Shown here one piece after another: positions 17,598-26,754 of a stretch of 64,000 nucleotides of DNA (within the stretch, counting starts at the first letter, position 1; every line of letters starts with the position of its first letter). Source of the DNA: Paludibacteraceae bacterium. Lineage in GTDB: Bacteria > Bacteroidota > Bacteroidia > Bacteroidales > Paludibacteraceae. Under the pieces are notes generated by a model. It made no database searches. It saw only the letters and a list, made by a program, of their open reading frames with translations, and had not been told where the DNA came from. The translations under genes were made by a program, and so were the position numbers. The stretch covers positions 1 through 64,000 of the forward strand of contig JAKSKV010000013.1 in the NCBI GenBank assembly GCA_024401555.1. The letters are read 5' to 3'.

Positions 17598-18743
17598 TTA
17601 GTATTCGATTCCCCGTTGTTTTATCTTTTTGGTCATCAATATATTCATCAAAATGAATAGAAGAATCACACCAAAGAAGAGAAGTGTCGGATTCACCATT
17701 GTCGACAAGACGATGCACATAGCGGTCGTAAACGCGGAGATGAAAAGGATCGTAATCATCGCGGCGTGCTGTGACATACCCAAGTTCAACAACTTATGGT
17801 GGATATGACTCTTATCCGGCAAGAAGGGACTACTTCCCTTTCGGATACGATGGATAAAGACACGCACCACATCCATACAAGGAATCACCAATGGACTAAA
17901 CGCCAAAAAGAGCGAATGAACATTATCAAGACATGAACCTGACTCAATATCGATTCTTGACAAACGGAAACTCAAGAAACAAAGAATCAATCCGATGGTA
18001 AGGGAACCAGTATCTCCCATAAATATCTTACGCTGCTTCTCTGCCTTTCCAAAGACATTGTAATAGAAGAAAGGAATAACAGTTCCTAACGTAGAGAAAG
18101 AGACCATCGCATAAGCATACTCCTTCATAGAGAAGAATACGAAACCATAGAAGGTGAGCGCCACCCCACTTAAACCAGAGGCCAAACCGTCGATACCATC
18201 AATAAGGTTCAGCGCATTGATAATGAAGACCACAAGAAGAATGGTAAGCGCCCAAAAGACAACCTGTGGCAAGTAATCTAAAAAGAGAAGACCATATAAG
18301 TTGTCCACATAGAGTCCCCCAAAAAGGAATAGAAGTCCGCAGACAATTTGGACTATAAATTTCGCACTGTATTTCACACCGATCAAATCATCCGCAATAC
18401 CCACCAAATATAAGAGGATCAACGAACAGAGACAGATCGACAATGGCAAAACATTATTTCCCAAGACAACCATCAACTGATTTCTTCCCGCATGGACATC
18501 AAACACCAACATGATGAACATGGTGAAAAGAATGACCGGTTCGAAAGCCAATCCTCCCAAACGAGGAACGGAGCTGCGGTGAATCTTACGCTCATCCGGC
18601 TCATCAAAAAGATTTTTACGGAAGGCGATCAACAAAATTTGCGGAATCAAAATACCCGCAGCCACAACCGCCATCACCAATACTGAGATCATGAGGAAAC
18701 GCCAATAAACAGGCTCCGACATGGTTATAAAAAAATCTGACAT
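17598..18743 (-). CDS. Undecaprenyl-phosphate sugar-1-phosphate transferase (WecA/MraY family)
   Basis: A 381-residue polytopic membrane protein with about 10-11 helices and the family's cytoplasmic motifs: DDLIGVKYSAK, NALNLIDGIDGLASGL, FMGDTGSLTIG, and a C-terminal HIHHKLL. Such enzymes transfer GlcNAc-1-P or a related sugar phosphate from the UDP-sugar to undecaprenyl phosphate, the first step of repeat-unit assembly. It is the second gene of the downstream set, right after UpxY. An alternative ATG at 18722 is possible. Confidence 0.88.
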   Translation of the reverse strand: MSDFFITMSEPVYWRFLMISVLVMAVVAAGILIPQILLIAFRKNLFDEPDERKIHRSSVPRLGGLAFEPVILFTMFIMLVFDVHAGRNQLMVVLGNNVLPLSICLCSLILLYLVGIADDLIGVKYSAKFIVQIVCGLLFLFGGLYVDNLYGLLFLDYLPQVVFWALTILLVVFIINALNLIDGIDGLASGLSGVALTFYGFVFFSMKEYAYAMVSFSTLGTVIPFFYYNVFGKAEKQRKIFMGDTGSLTIGLILCFLSFRLSRIDIESGSCLDNVHSLFLAFSPLVIPCMDVVRVFIHRIRKGSSPFLPDKSHIHHKLLNLGMSQHAAMITILFISAFTTAMCIVLSTMVNPTLLFFGVILLFILMNILMTKKIKQRGIEY

Positions 18744-18764
18744 ACAACAAAATTTATGTTCTTT

Positions 18765-19298
18765 TCAATCTTCTATTATTTCCAAAAAAGACTTAGGAAT
18801 GTAAGAGGTCGCCACCACCGCGATACCCTCAATGGAAACAACTAATCTCTTTCTTCCTTGGATTCGCTTCACATAACCTTCCGCACCTTTAAAAACACCA
18901 TCCACAACCCTGACATGGCCTCCAACACTAAAATCCACACTGCCATCGGGAAGTAGTTCCATTCCTCTATCCTCCGCCGATGTCACCAGCTGAAAGGAGT
19001 TCATTTCCGAATCGGGAATCCTTCTTGGAAGGGATGTCTCTCGGTCGGAATACACATAAAAGGAGTCTCCAAATCGTTCCTTTAACCGAGAAAAATAGGA
19101 GGAGGGACACTTGATAAAGAGTAACGAGGCGATCAATTGCCTCTTTTCGTACACCTTCTCACCATTCTTGAACACCTCGACTGTCCGCATCGGTACGTAG
19201 TGCTCGACCTGTTCCTCATCAAGCAACGACGACAATTTCGTCACCCGATTAAAGAAAACATTCAATGCATACCAACCGAAACTTTTGTCCAGCGTCAT
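18765..19298 (-). CDS. upxY: UpxY-family transcription antiterminator (NusG-like)
   Basis: 177 residues. The NusG N-terminal domain begins GWYALNVFFNRVTKLSSLL, with EHYVPMRTVEVFKNG and a LLFIKCPSSYF strand. The C-terminal KOW part is VGGHVRVVDGVFKGAEGYV. This is the pattern of Bacteroides UpxY proteins, NusG paralogues that bind polymerase at the leader of their own capsule operon and prevent early termination. It is the first gene after a promoter-like box, and the locus downstream holds a strong internal terminator (8735-8769), which fits that role. Confidence 0.9.
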   Translation of the reverse strand: MTLDKSFGWYALNVFFNRVTKLSSLLDEEQVEHYVPMRTVEVFKNGEKVYEKRQLIASLLFIKCPSSYFSRLKERFGDSFYVYSDRETSLPRRIPDSEMNSFQLVTSAEDRGMELLPDGSVDFSVGGHVRVVDGVFKGAEGYVKRIQGRKRLVVSIEGIAVVATSYIPKSFLEIIED

Positions 19299-19345
19299 AA
19301 AGTATTTTCCTTACATTACCGAAAGCTATATACGCTTCTATTCGG

Positions 19346-19353
19346 CAAAATTA
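19346..19353 (-). promoter_or_regulatory. Probable promoter (-7 box) of the upxY operon
   Basis: Minus-strand TAATTTTG fits TAnnTTTG, preceded by a T9 run, and would start transcription about 40 nt above ATG 19298. No perfect -33 TTTG was found. The 203-bp gap 19299-19501 otherwise holds only A/T-rich sequence and the hairpin at 19471-19494. Confidence 0.45.
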
Positions 19354-19470
19354 AAAAAAAATAACATTTATGAATCTTTCCAATTCAAAAAATTATCAAC
19401 AATAATAATATCGGTTAAAATTATTAATTTTTATCAATTATATATATTCCTAATACTTTAAAACTTCAAT

Positions 19471-19494
19471 GTTCGCTATAGGACACAAGCGAAC
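19471..19494 (-). terminator. Possible terminator after the DUF1972 glycosyltransferase
   Basis: A 7-bp perfect inverted repeat (GTTCGCT / AGCGAAC) with a 10-nt loop begins 7 bp after the stop codon of the upstream set's last gene. The tail on the minus strand (ATTGAAGTTTTAAAG) has only four T, so termination would be modest. Confidence 0.45.
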
Positions 19495-19501
19495 CGCCTC
19501 A

Positions 19502-20566
19502 CTAATATGTCGCTTCGTATTGCTGGGCGATCTTTTTCCAGGTGTACTCCCTTTCGGCTATGACGCGCATCTCGGAACCGTCATGCACCTGATTCAAAAG
19601 AGCGAGCATCTCCTCCACATTTTTGAAGTAGCTTGCTTTCTCTTGGGTAGAGGCACGGTTATAGACACAATCGAACGCCAAAATAGGCATTCCGAAGAAC
19701 ATCGCCTCGACCAAAGATGGGTTGGTTCCGCCCGCACTATGACCATGAACATAGATAGAGGCGTTCGAACGGATGATGTAGAGGATATCCAAGTCATAGA
19801 TGGCATCCAAAATATGGATGTTTGGATATTGCGCATACTGATTTTTCAGACGTTTTGCGTAGTCGCTATGGCCCCAATTACCGATGAACACCAACTCTTT
19901 ATCGCTCTTGGAGAACGCCTCCAAGGTGATGTGGCAGTTGTTTTCAGGTTCAATACGACAGACACAGACCGCATAATTCTGCTTTTTCAAACCATACGAA
20001 GCCAATACCTGATCCACCTTCTCTTCGGCGATGGAGCGAATGACGTGGTCACCACCGTAGGCGATCAGTTGAGAAGGTTTTTGGTAGGTTTCGGTAACAT
20101 AATCCTGAATACCCTTGTTATCGGCGATGATTACATCAGCGAATCTCACCGCCATACTCTCCGAAGTACGGAGAATCCAGCGGGCCACCTTGCCCCACTT
20201 GGCGCGGCGATGCTCCAATCCATCGATGTTCACCACCAATCGGTTTTTGCTGAACAATTTCAGAATAGGCAAGAACATACATCCAGAAACACCCAACACC
20301 AAAACGGTATCGTAGCCTCGGAAGGTACGCATCATGCAGAATATATCATAAACGATGCTTTGAAAACCATTGGCTTTCATATTCACATATTTCAAAGTAC
20401 AACCTTTGTATTCGTGAATTTTATCGGGCATATCCAATCCACTGCAAAAAACAGTGTAATGGATATTCGAAGAGGCATTTTCTCCTACGATATTCTCCAC
20501 CAAAGATTCAAAACCACCATACTTTGCCGGAATTCCTTGACAACCGACAATCGCTACATTTTTCAT
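19502..20566 (-). CDS. Glycosyltransferase with DUF1972 domain (rhamnosyltransferase-like)
   Basis: A 354-residue GT-B fold enzyme. The N-terminal block MKNVAIVGCQGIPAKYGGFE is the DUF1972 signature, also seen in the rhamnosyltransferases that add the second sugar in streptococcal capsules. The C-terminal half has the GT4-type donor site (VHGHSAGGTNPSLVEAMFFG, with the E of the EX7E-like motif). It is the last gene of the upstream set. Rhamnose specificity cannot be shown from sequence alone. Confidence 0.86.
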   Translation of the reverse strand: MKNVAIVGCQGIPAKYGGFESLVENIVGENASSNIHYTVFCSGLDMPDKIHEYKGCTLKYVNMKANGFQSIVYDIFCMMRTFRGYDTVLVLGVSGCMFLPILKLFSKNRLVVNIDGLEHRRAKWGKVARWILRTSESMAVRFADVIIADNKGIQDYVTETYQKPSQLIAYGGDHVIRSIAEEKVDQVLASYGLKKQNYAVCVCRIEPENNCHITLEAFSKSDKELVFIGNWGHSDYAKRLKNQYAQYPNIHILDAIYDLDILYIIRSNASIYVHGHSAGGTNPSLVEAMFFGMPILAFDCVYNRASTQEKASYFKNVEEMLALLNQVHDGSEMRVIAEREYTWKKIAQQYEATY

Positions 20567-20579
20567 TGTATAAATAACT

Positions 20580-21665
20580 TTAACTTTTCTTTTCCATTAT
20601 TTCAAAGAGTCTCGTCAACACACTCTCCTCAGAATAATCCCTCGATTTACGGAATGAAGAGGCCGACATCGGCTCATAAACGGAGTAATCTCCTAAAATC
20701 AGCTCTATTCGCTTTTTTATTTCAAGCAACTCATCCACATCGATTTTATAACCATTTTCGCCATCCTTTACCAGTTCGGCCACCCCACCCTTCGTGGGAA
20801 CAATGACCGGCAACCCATAGGACATCGCCTCCAAAACGGTAAGGCCGAAAGTCTCGACAAACTCCTTGGGGTTGGAGAGGTTCAGCAGAATGGAAGCCTG
20901 TTGGTAGAAAGGTTGCACCTGATCCTGACGGGGGTATATGGTTAAATTGCCTGGAAGATCCACGCCCTCGTTCTTCATAAAGCGCTCTATCGTCTCGGAT
21001 TCATCATTCAACACAGCCACAAAACGATATGCGGGCATCTCACTGGCCAAAGTGACGAATTGCAGGATACCCTTGTACTTTTTCAAGGAGGCTACGAAGA
21101 GCACTGTTTTTCGAGAGAAGGCGTTATAGGCCTCCACCTCAGTGCTTTGCGTATAACTCTGGGGAAGGGCATTGGGCACAACATATACCCGTTCTTCCCG
21201 CTTCAAAAAGGAGCGTTGATAAGAGGAGACACAGATAATATCATCGGCGATCCACTGCATCATCTTCGCCAACCCGACATATAAACGACTCTTCGTCGTG
21301 GCATCCTCGTGGTAATGGTAAACCACCCTTTTTCCCATCAACTTACCGGCCAACGCAGCTCCGATCGGCAGAATGGTATTGATGTAAAACACAATATCTT
21401 TCTGAAAAAGATAGCGCCACGAGAAGAAGAAGGTGTATAACTGCGCATAAGTATAGCGTAGCATCGTCACAATCGGATTGATCGAAAATTTGTAACTGTA
21501 ATAGAACATTTTCAACCCATCGGAAGACAATTCATCCAACACCCCTCCTTTAGAGGAGACGACATCCACTCGGTATCCCCGCTTCAGGAATCCATCCAGC
21601 ACCATTTTCAGCACCTTCGGACTTCCAGAGTAGTCATTGAACAAATGAAACGCTACGACTTTCAT
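20580..21665 (-). CDS. Glycosyltransferase family 4
   Basis: A 361-residue GT-B enzyme. The N-terminus (VVAFHLFNDYSGSPKVLK) is the acceptor-side Rossmann domain with its glycine-rich turn. The C-terminal domain carries LNLSNPKEFVETFGLTVLEA, the EX7E donor-site motif, followed by MSYGLPVIVPTKGG. It likely uses a UDP- or GDP-sugar to extend the repeat unit. It is 13 bp from its downstream neighbour and probably in the same transcript. Confidence 0.88.
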   Translation of the reverse strand: MKVVAFHLFNDYSGSPKVLKMVLDGFLKRGYRVDVVSSKGGVLDELSSDGLKMFYYSYKFSINPIVTMLRYTYAQLYTFFFSWRYLFQKDIVFYINTILPIGAALAGKLMGKRVVYHYHEDATTKSRLYVGLAKMMQWIADDIICVSSYQRSFLKREERVYVVPNALPQSYTQSTEVEAYNAFSRKTVLFVASLKKYKGILQFVTLASEMPAYRFVAVLNDESETIERFMKNEGVDLPGNLTIYPRQDQVQPFYQQASILLNLSNPKEFVETFGLTVLEAMSYGLPVIVPTKGGVAELVKDGENGYKIDVDELLEIKKRIELILGDYSVYEPMSASSFRKSRDYSEESVLTRLFEIMEKKS

Positions 21666-21680
21666 AACGGTAAGTATTTG

Positions 21681-22625
21681 CTACCCTCTGAAAAGGGCAT
21701 AAATCCTCATGATAAGATAATATACCTTGTGTTTGATACGCGACCCTGGCAGGAGTGATTTCCAAACGCCCTCCGCATTCACCATTCCCAAATATTTCCG
21801 CTGCAGCGAACGATCCGACTTGAGGATGTAATAGCGGAATAGCACCTCAAAATTACGGCAAGCGGCATCGTTAAGAATATCCTTGAACAATGCGCGGGGA
21901 TCATCGATCTGTCGGTTCAACTCCTCTGCCACACACTTCATATCATGGAGTTTTTTCTCTGAAATGGACGAAGTGGTAATGGAATTGGCCCTTAAACGAT
22001 AAATATAAGCTGGTTTCGACAGATAGACACACCGTGTCGCCCTGCTCAAAACCAAAGGAGTAAAGAGGCAATCCTCGAAATATATACCCTCCTTAAATGT
22101 GAATCCGTTATCTTGTAGGAATTGTCGGTTGTAGACATAAAACTGGACCGCACTATAGGGATAGATATAGGAGTTGACAAAGACGAAACGTCCATCCGAC
22201 TCCACTTGGCTCAATTGACGATCCACGACACTCCTTTTGCCATCGATCTCCACCATCACCGTGTTAAGCACGACCAAATTCGGCTGGTTATAAGAGCGGA
22301 TCATCTCCCCTATTTGAGAGAGTGCATTTCTCTCAATAAAATCATCGCTATCCACAAACCAGACATAATCACCTTTCGCCATCGACAAACCTCTATTTCG
22401 AGTGGCGCTCAAGCCCCTATTTTCTTGGTTGTATAGATGGAGATTCGGACAATCATGCGTAGCGATGAAACCATTGATTTTATCAAGCGTACCATCCGTC
22501 GCACCATCATTGATGACTATGATTTCATAATCATCCTTCGAGAAGGATTGCCCTATACAACTCTCCAGGCACTCCTCCACATACGGTTCCACATTGTAGC
22601 AAGGGATTACGATCGAAATCAACAT
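21681..22625 (-). CDS. Glycosyltransferase family 2
   Basis: 314 residues from ATG 22625, chosen because the GT2 fold starts right there (MLISIVIPCYNVEPYVEECL). The open frame to 22697 would overlap the upstream polymerase gene. Motifs: INDGATDGTLDKI, NRGLSATRNRGL and FVDSDDFIERNAL as the DXD-type site. It is 10 bp downstream of the EpsG-like gene. It adds one sugar of the repeat unit, and the donor is unknown. Confidence 0.88.
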   Translation of the reverse strand: MLISIVIPCYNVEPYVEECLESCIGQSFSKDDYEIIVINDGATDGTLDKINGFIATHDCPNLHLYNQENRGLSATRNRGLSMAKGDYVWFVDSDDFIERNALSQIGEMIRSYNQPNLVVLNTVMVEIDGKRSVVDRQLSQVESDGRFVFVNSYIYPYSAVQFYVYNRQFLQDNGFTFKEGIYFEDCLFTPLVLSRATRCVYLSKPAYIYRLRANSITTSSISEKKLHDMKCVAEELNRQIDDPRALFKDILNDAACRNFEVLFRYYILKSDRSLQRKYLGMVNAEGVWKSLLPGSRIKHKVYYLIMRIYALFRG

Positions 22626-22635
22626 AGCGCTTTTT

Positions 22636-23751
22636 TTATTTATAGAATGACGAAGTGGTCGGGAATGTCTCGAACTCCACAAACTGGTACGGTGCACATC
22701 GCGAAGCTTTGTTGTTGATCGCCCAAAGGAACAGAAGGAACGTCAACCCGGAAACCATCAACATCGGCACCTTGTAATTCATACCCTTCATTCGTGAGAA
22801 TTCATACATCAAGAAAGCATATATCACGATTCTAAAAGGAAGGAAATACATATTCACACGATCGAAATAGGTTCCTCCGATACTATTGTTGAGGACAATA
22901 CCTATGAAATACAACTTGTAATAATATTCATAACCGACATTTTCATGCAACTTTTTCATTTTGGGATAAAAATAGATGCAGATGGAGTCGATCGCTAACC
23001 AAATGAAGGTAGCGATACCCAATGAGTTCTTAGAGTTAGCAAAGTCAAGCTTTTGCAAAACCGTATTGTTACCTTCGCTGGTTTGAGAACCAATAAGATC
23101 CGCCAAAAAGGCTATCTGCGAGAAAAGGAACATCTTTATCACAGTACCCAAGAGGAACGAAGCGAACAAAATGACATACTGGTATTTTCTGTCATCCTTC
23201 ACATTCAACGGAAGAAGGAAGTAGAACACAACCAACGGGAAGGCCGTTTTATGGAAAAGGATCGCCAATACAATACATATCATATAGGGGACCATCTTCC
23301 GTTCCTGAACAAAACGAACGGAAAAGAGGAAAAAGCAAAAAGCAAGGCTCTGACGTATCACATTATCCCATATAAATAGTTCCAACGTCGTAAAGAGGAA
23401 ATAGAGCGACCACGGTAAAACAAACTTAAACTTATCCTGCGCCTTTGTGAATAAGAAAATCATTAAAAAGGAGGATAGTAAAAAGACGGTACAATAATGG
23501 AAATCCAATGATTTGAAAAGGATATTGATCAACGCATACCCCTTTTCCATATTTGGGAAGAGCGAATTGTTAAAATAGTAATTCTTATAAGACATGTAAT
23601 CGTCTCCGACATCGTATCGCAATCCGATCACCAATGTGAAGATCGCAATAAGCGCATAAAGAAAAGCTCGTTTATTGGTCTTGCTATAATGATAGGCTAA
23701 GAACGACAATACAACGATAAGCAATATGTAAATATAATATGCGAAAAACAT
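22636..23751 (-). CDS. EpsG-family polysaccharide polymerase (Wzy-like)
   Basis: A 371-residue membrane protein with about ten hydrophobic segments. The block FTLVIGLRYDVGDDYMSYKNYY near residues 40-60 is the hallmark of EpsG-type polymerases, and YFDRVNMYFLPFRI lies near the C-terminus. It should join flipped repeat units at the periplasmic face of the inner membrane. It is the only polymerase candidate recognised in the locus, although two flippases and two export pairs are present. Confidence 0.85.
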   Translation of the reverse strand: MFFAYYIYILLIVVLSFLAYHYSKTNKRAFLYALIAIFTLVIGLRYDVGDDYMSYKNYYFNNSLFPNMEKGYALINILFKSLDFHYCTVFLLSSFLMIFLFTKAQDKFKFVLPWSLYFLFTTLELFIWDNVIRQSLAFCFFLFSVRFVQERKMVPYMICIVLAILFHKTAFPLVVFYFLLPLNVKDDRKYQYVILFASFLLGTVIKMFLFSQIAFLADLIGSQTSEGNNTVLQKLDFANSKNSLGIATFIWLAIDSICIYFYPKMKKLHENVGYEYYYKLYFIGIVLNNSIGGTYFDRVNMYFLPFRIVIYAFLMYEFSRMKGMNYKVPMLMVSGLTFLLFLWAINNKASRCAPYQFVEFETFPTTSSFYK

Positions 23752-23779
23752 GCTACAAAATTACTTTCTAAATCAACAA

Positions 23780-24847
23780 TCACAGTTTACGCAACTTTCT
23801 GGCAACGAAATCAAAAAGATGGAAAAACATAGCCAACCCTCTTCCGTAACGTTTGATCATCTGGTAATTATGCCGCGCTAACTCAAGTTTCATTTGAGAT
23901 TCCGGGCTAAAATCATTGTCAAACTCATTTTCCAACAAGAAATTCTGCCGTAACGACTCTTCTGATTCGTCCGGGATAAACTCAAAAGTCGTGGCTTCAT
24001 CTATGGGCTGTAACGTATAATTGTAATCTCCTGAATGCTGGCCAAATTGGGTGATGTTAGGACAATATTCTCCTGTTCCGTCAAAACCGAAATTTCTGAC
24101 CTTGGAGAGTACTGGCAACACACAATAGGCCTCCTTGCAGGAAACATAGGCGGTCATCGCCACGTCAGAATCCATACGGAAGAGTCGCGTTTGGTCACCA
24201 AGCGACAATGCGGCGGCAAAATAGTTGCGGAAAGCAGTCTCCGTCATATTTTTGTCCTTCCCCTCCTTGACAAATTTTCCGGCATCTTTGAGGAATTGAC
24301 CGGATTGGAAATAATCCAAATATATACTTTGCTTGCTTTTCCAAACACCCGCCCCCCAAGTATGGACAATAAAATTCTCCCTAAAACAAGAAGCTCCCTC
24401 CTTCACGCGCCATGGCAATGGGTGGGAATAACCGGAAACGAGCAAGACCTTGTCATTGTCACGGTAGTGCCAAAGCACTTTATCCATATACTCCAAAAAA
24501 TTGGGAGAAAAGCAGACGTCGTCATCACTCGAAATCCAGCATTCGTAACAATCTTTGACCTGATTCAACAAGAAGTCGTAATTCTCAAAGCAACCAAGAT
24601 TTACAGACTGTTTCGATACATGAAATGCGTGAAAAACAGAAAAGTCGCCATGGTCAAGGTAGTCACAAATCTCCTGCCACCCCTTCTTGTACTTATCAGC
24701 AGGAGGGAAATCGACAGAGATGTAAATATCCGTGTATTTCGCCCATCCATTTCGCTTCAAACTCTCCACCAAACGGACAAAATGTTCCGACCGAGATAAT
24801 GTCGGTATGATCATCGGTGCGAAATAGATATCTTTTCCGTTCTCCAT
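23780..24847 (-). CDS. Glycosyltransferase (GT-A fold, GT2-like)
   Basis: 355 residues. It starts with a GT-A-like strand (FAPMIIPTLSRSEHFVRLVE) and carries ISVDFPPADKYKKG, an NLGCFENYD acceptor-type segment, and WISSDDDVCFSPNF as the metal-binding acidic site near residue 110. The rest (a Trp-rich TWGAGVWKSKQ block, FFAAALSLGDQTRLFRMD) resembles a group of poorly studied Bacteroidota capsule glycosyltransferases. It lies between the aminotransferase and the polymerase. Family assignment is less firm than for the other transferases. Confidence 0.75.
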   Translation of the reverse strand: MENGKDIYFAPMIIPTLSRSEHFVRLVESLKRNGWAKYTDIYISVDFPPADKYKKGWQEICDYLDHGDFSVFHAFHVSKQSVNLGCFENYDFLLNQVKDCYECWISSDDDVCFSPNFLEYMDKVLWHYRDNDKVLLVSGYSHPLPWRVKEGASCFRENFIVHTWGAGVWKSKQSIYLDYFQSGQFLKDAGKFVKEGKDKNMTETAFRNYFAAALSLGDQTRLFRMDSDVAMTAYVSCKEAYCVLPVLSKVRNFGFDGTGEYCPNITQFGQHSGDYNYTLQPIDEATTFEFIPDESEESLRQNFLLENEFDNDFSPESQMKLELARHNYQMIKRYGRGLAMFFHLFDFVARKLRKL

Positions 24848-24860
24848 ATCCTATGCTAAG

Positions 24861-25970
24861 TTATCGTTTGATTAGATCTACAACCCTTTCAAGATCCGAA
24901 TTCGACAAAGCGTGATGCATAGGAAGACACAATACCGTATTGGCCATATGATGAGCGTTCGGTAAGTTGGAAGGATCAGAGGATTCCAAACCTCGGTAGG
25001 TAGAGAAATCCGAAATCAACGGATAAAAATAGCGTCTTCCCAAAACGTTAGCCGCTTTCATCCTTGAATATAAATCATCACGGGAGACTCCATATTTCTT
25101 CTCATCGACAAAAATCGGGAAATAGGAGTAATTATGCTTCACACCTGGCATATCCATAAAGAAGCTGATACCTTCCACATCCTTTAAAGCCTCTCTATAA
25201 TAGTTGGCAACCCTCTGTCGAGCCGCTATGCAAGCATCCACTTGACGCAAGTTCAAAATACCGTACGCGGCGCGAATCTCATCCATTTTCGAATTAATTC
25301 CTGGCCCCACCACGGTTGTTTCGCCCGCGAAACCGAAATTCTTTAAATAGTCAATACGCTGCTTGGTCTTCTCATCCCGCATCACCATAGCACCACCTTC
25401 AATGGTATTATAGACCTTAGTGGCATGAAAAGAGAGTGTGGACATATCACCCGCATTCAAAACACTTTCTCCATTCACCTCCACGCCAAAGGCATGCGCC
25501 GCATCGTATATCACCTTTAGGCCATAACGATCGGCGATCTCTTGGATTCGCTTTGTGTCGCATGGCTTTCCATAGACATGGACAGGCATAATAGCGGTTG
25601 TCTTGGGGGTAATGGCCGCCTCAATCTTATCCGGATCAAGGTTTCCTGTCCGCATATCAATATCGACAAAGACAGGTTTTATACCATTCCACCACAAAGC
25701 GTGGGTGGTGGCGACGAAACTGTAAGGTGTCGTGATCACCTCGCCAGTGATGCGCAACGCCTGTAACGCCGTGATCAGCGGCAATGTACCATTGGTGAAG
25801 AGACTTACGTAGGGAACTTTTAGGTATTCAGCCAATTCTTTTTCTAACTGCTGATGGAAAGAGCCATTGTTGGTAATCCATTTCGAATTCCAAATCTCTT
25901 TCAATAAACCGTGAAACTCCTCCAAATCCGGTAATAATGGAGATGTTACTGTAATCATACTGTTGTCCAT
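24861..25970 (-). CDS. DegT/DnrJ/EryC1/StrS-family sugar aminotransferase
   Basis: A 369-residue PLP enzyme. Key blocks: SKWITNNGSF, TNGTLPLITALQALRI (cofactor phosphate site), VIYDAAHAFGVEVNG (Asp that contacts the PLP ring) and SFHATKVYNTIEGGAM with the Schiff-base lysine K185. These enzymes convert a nucleotide 3- or 4-keto-6-deoxysugar to the amino sugar using glutamate. It probably supplies an amino sugar that an N-acyltransferase can then modify. No NDP-sugar 4,6-dehydratase is seen in the window, so the keto substrate must come from elsewhere. Confidence 0.9.
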   Translation of the reverse strand: MDNSMITVTSPLLPDLEEFHGLLKEIWNSKWITNNGSFHQQLEKELAEYLKVPYVSLFTNGTLPLITALQALRITGEVITTPYSFVATTHALWWNGIKPVFVDIDMRTGNLDPDKIEAAITPKTTAIMPVHVYGKPCDTKRIQEIADRYGLKVIYDAAHAFGVEVNGESVLNAGDMSTLSFHATKVYNTIEGGAMVMRDEKTKQRIDYLKNFGFAGETTVVGPGINSKMDEIRAAYGILNLRQVDACIAARQRVANYYREALKDVEGISFFMDMPGVKHNYSYFPIFVDEKKYGVSRDDLYSRMKAANVLGRRYFYPLISDFSTYRGLESSDPSNLPNAHHMANTVLCLPMHHALSNSDLERVVDLIKR

Positions 25971-26028
25971 ACGATCATCTATTAATCAATTGACACTGGT
26001 GGTCAACACTTTTTATGATAAACTACTA

Positions 26029-26739
26029 TTAACCGATTAAACGATTCAACAAATTCACGTCCGATTTCTTGATCTTCCTGGAAGGAAACTGAGGATCCAA
26101 ACGATGGACATCCGTTCCCACAAAATCATATAGGTTCTTTTCAAGAAGAATACGGGCCTTGTCTCTCGCCTCCTCACCATATTTTCCCAACAAAGAGGTG
26201 ATGTTCAACTGGAATTTGACGCCTTGTTCTTTCAACGACTCGTATTGTCGAATTTCCATATAGGTGTAACGCTCCGGATGTGCCAACATCGGCCATAATC
26301 CCATAGAACGGACCTTATCGACCGCTTCATCGAAACAGCCAGGTGAGGAGTAATAAGAGGTCTCGATCAACAAGTGATCCCCCCTTTCCCCATGAGGCAA
26401 AAGATCTTTTTCCGACAGACGGGTAAGCAACAAATTGTCGATCATATATTCTGCCGCCAATTTCAATTCAATCGAACCCTTATAGCTCGACTTCAACTGA
26501 TCGAATTGAGCTTGCAACAAGGCTGTCTTATTGGGCAAATCCTCCATGACATGAGGCGTGCAATACAATTTTCGCACACCCAACTCCTCGTATAATCGTA
26601 ACACGGCGAGCGCTTCATCCATCTGCTTGATACCATCATCCACACCAGGTATCAAGTGAGAATGGGTATCGACCATTCCTTCGAAGACTCTGGACTGTTC
26701 CAAAGTCACACTTCTACGGAGAAAATGTAATATCGACAT
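26029..26739 (-). CDS. Tyrosine-protein phosphatase, PHP family (CpsB/YwqE-like)
   Basis: A 236-residue PHP-fold phosphatase. The metal-binding motifs are visible in order: MVDTHSHLIPGVDDG (about residues 22-36), YCTPHVM, LLIETSYY, MLAHPERYTYM and VGTDVHRLD. CpsB-type enzymes remove phosphate from the tyrosine tail of the BY-kinase that controls capsule chain length. It lies 16 bp downstream of the Wzc-like kinase gene (copy 2), the usual partner. Confidence 0.9.
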   Translation of the reverse strand: MSILHFLRRSVTLEQSRVFEGMVDTHSHLIPGVDDGIKQMDEALAVLRLYEELGVRKLYCTPHVMEDLPNKTALLQAQFDQLKSSYKGSIELKLAAEYMIDNLLLTRLSEKDLLPHGERGDHLLIETSYYSSPGCFDEAVDKVRSMGLWPMLAHPERYTYMEIRQYESLKEQGVKFQLNITSLLGKYGEEARDKARILLEKNLYDFVGTDVHRLDPQFPSRKIKKSDVNLLNRLIG

Positions 26740-26754
26740 ACCAATTGCTATTGA

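Noticed and set aside
19469-20806. Long plus-strand open frame (445 codons) antisense to the DUF1972 glycosyltransferase
   Set aside because: Its translation is His/Arg-rich with no recognisable motifs, and the opposite strand encodes a complete glycosyltransferase with clear motifs. It is a shadow frame.
25990-26006. Inverted repeat TTGAC / GTCAA between the aminotransferase and phosphatase genes
   Set aside because: Only five paired bases, no T-run, and not near a promoter box. Likely chance.
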